Shown here: piece by piece, positions 63,331 to 64,000 of the stretch
Numbering within the stretch: position 1 is the stretch's first letter
How the letters are laid out: each line of letters starts with the position of its first letter
Origin: Serripes groenlandicus
Lineage: Eukaryota; Mollusca; Bivalvia; Cardiida; Cardiidae
DNA length: 64,000 nucleotides
NCBI GenBank assembly: GCA_031761405.1
Contig: JASEVX010000011.1
Location: 20,797,996-20,861,995 of the forward strand
Reading direction: 5' to 3'
The notes under the pieces: generated by a model
Told to the model about the DNA's origin: nothing
The model's database searches: none
Seen by the model: the letters and a program-made list of their open reading frames with translations, nothing else
Position numbers and translations under genes: made by a program

Positions 63331-63538
63331 TTAACCCTTTCCCTCATACGACAATTCTGCAGCAGACGTATTTGAAAATCTCCATAATTAAATGGATAAC
63401 CTATGACAAAAAGTGACAAACATTGTGGCAAAAGGAGAAATTGCACGTTTTGTGCAATTTCTTCTTTTGTCACAATGTTTTCAAAAAGCCGTTGGCTGCA
63501 GAGGCATCAGAAAGCGTCTATATGAGGGAAAGGGTTAA
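63331..63538 (+). mobile_element. TTAA-1 MITE 26 bp from a splice acceptor
   Basis: TTAA both edges; a 20-bp deletion near the left (CAGCAGACGTATTTGAAAAT). It ends 25 bases upstream, in transcript sense, of the SLC25A11 acceptor. Confidence 0.93.
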
Positions 63539-63541
63539 TAG

Positions 63542-63771
63542 TTAACACTTTCCCTCATACAACAAATCTGCAGCAGACGACTTCGAAAACATCTCAACAA
63601 TAAAATGGAAAATCTCCCTAAATGAAGACAGACTTATTGAATAGAGTTGAAAACATTGTTTCAAAAGGAGAAATTGGCTCGTTTTGATCAATTTCTTCTT
63701 TTGACACAAAGTTTTCAAAAGTCGTCTACTGCAGAGGCGTCAGAAAGCGTCTACATAAGGGGAAGGGTTAA
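63542..63771 (+). mobile_element. TTAA-1 MITE, adjacent second copy
   Basis: Only three bases after the previous copy. TTAACACTTTCCCTCATACA; CATAAGGGGAAGGGTTAA. More diverged, so the two are separate insertions rather than a tandem duplicate. Confidence 0.92.
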
Positions 63772-63924
63772 CTCTATTCCTGACATAGACAACTTTTCAT
63801 TTTCCCTGTTTATTCATGAGTAATTTCTCCTTTTATTCCTTCAATTTTGTTCAACTCAATGTCAAATAACAATATTTTTCAAAGGCACTTAACTCTAAAA
63901 ATATTATAAATACTTTAATTGGAT

Positions 63925-64000
63925 CCTTTTCCACATGCAGACGACTATTGAAAACACTTTGGCTAAAGGAGAAATTGCTTAATAACAACTTCTACTTTTG
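63925..64000 (+). mobile_element. TTAA-1 MITE, cut by the window edge
   Basis: CCTTTTCCACATGCAGACGAC then GGCTAAAGGAGAAATTGCTTA; no left terminus and no right part in view. Confidence 0.55.

Overview
The window looks like a piece of an animal nuclear genome, most likely a bivalve mollusc. It has split genes with GT-AG introns, an animal mitochondrial carrier, a Hairy/Enhancer-of-split repressor ending in WRPW, tRNA-headed SINEs, and very dense non-autonomous DNA transposons and minisatellites. The bivalve assignment is inferred from the general style of the repeats; no sequence search was run. The scaffold is unfinished: a run of exactly 200 N lies at 47148-47347.

Only three protein genes are supported. 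(1) Plus strand, about 5.1-19.8 kb: the last seven exons of a large, disordered, basic nuclear protein. All splice phases agree, giving 1,074 residues to the stop. It has nine TPTR motifs, four SPSR motifs, a 23-residue triplicate and an AT-hook; the best candidate is the C-terminal half of ELYS/AHCTF1, not proven. (2) Minus strand, 27.2-29.6 kb: the last two exons of a HES-family bHLH-Orange repressor (helix 2, Orange domain, CtBP-like motifs, terminal WRPW). The exons for the basic region and helix 1 were not found. (3) Minus strand, 63.1-63.3 kb: the last exon of the mitochondrial 2-oxoglutarate/malate carrier SLC25A11; the rest lies beyond the right edge. A degenerate 18S rRNA fragment lies at about 58.8-59.0 kb.

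Almost everything else is repeat. One short palindromic family (called TTAA-1 here, about 180-240 bp, ends TTAACCCTTTCCC / GGGAAAGGGTTAA) occurs about 46 times as full or near-full copies, in both orientations, within introns and between genes. It behaves like a piggyBac-type MITE with TTAA target duplication, and an internal paralogous empty site near 29.27 kb supports this. Other families are a larger GCTCACC-ended DNA element with tandem cores (GCTC family), CAGGG-ended hAT-like elements, three further MITE types, at least three SINE families (three insertions with clear target duplications), CT microsatellites, a 17-bp minisatellite of about 55 units, and several long inverted repeats.

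Layout: 0-4.6 kb, three-level nest of transposons and a 179-bp satellite; 5-20 kb, the ELYS-like gene with repeat-filled introns; 20-27 kb, repeats and unassigned sequence; 27-30.3 kb, HES 3' part and a tandem array made from its own exon; 30-47 kb, SINEs, MITEs, minisatellites; 47.15 kb gap; 47-63 kb, MITEs, nested GCTC elements, 18S fragment; 63.1-64 kb, SLC25A11 terminal exon and MITEs. The three genes show no sign of working together; they are separate eukaryotic loci.
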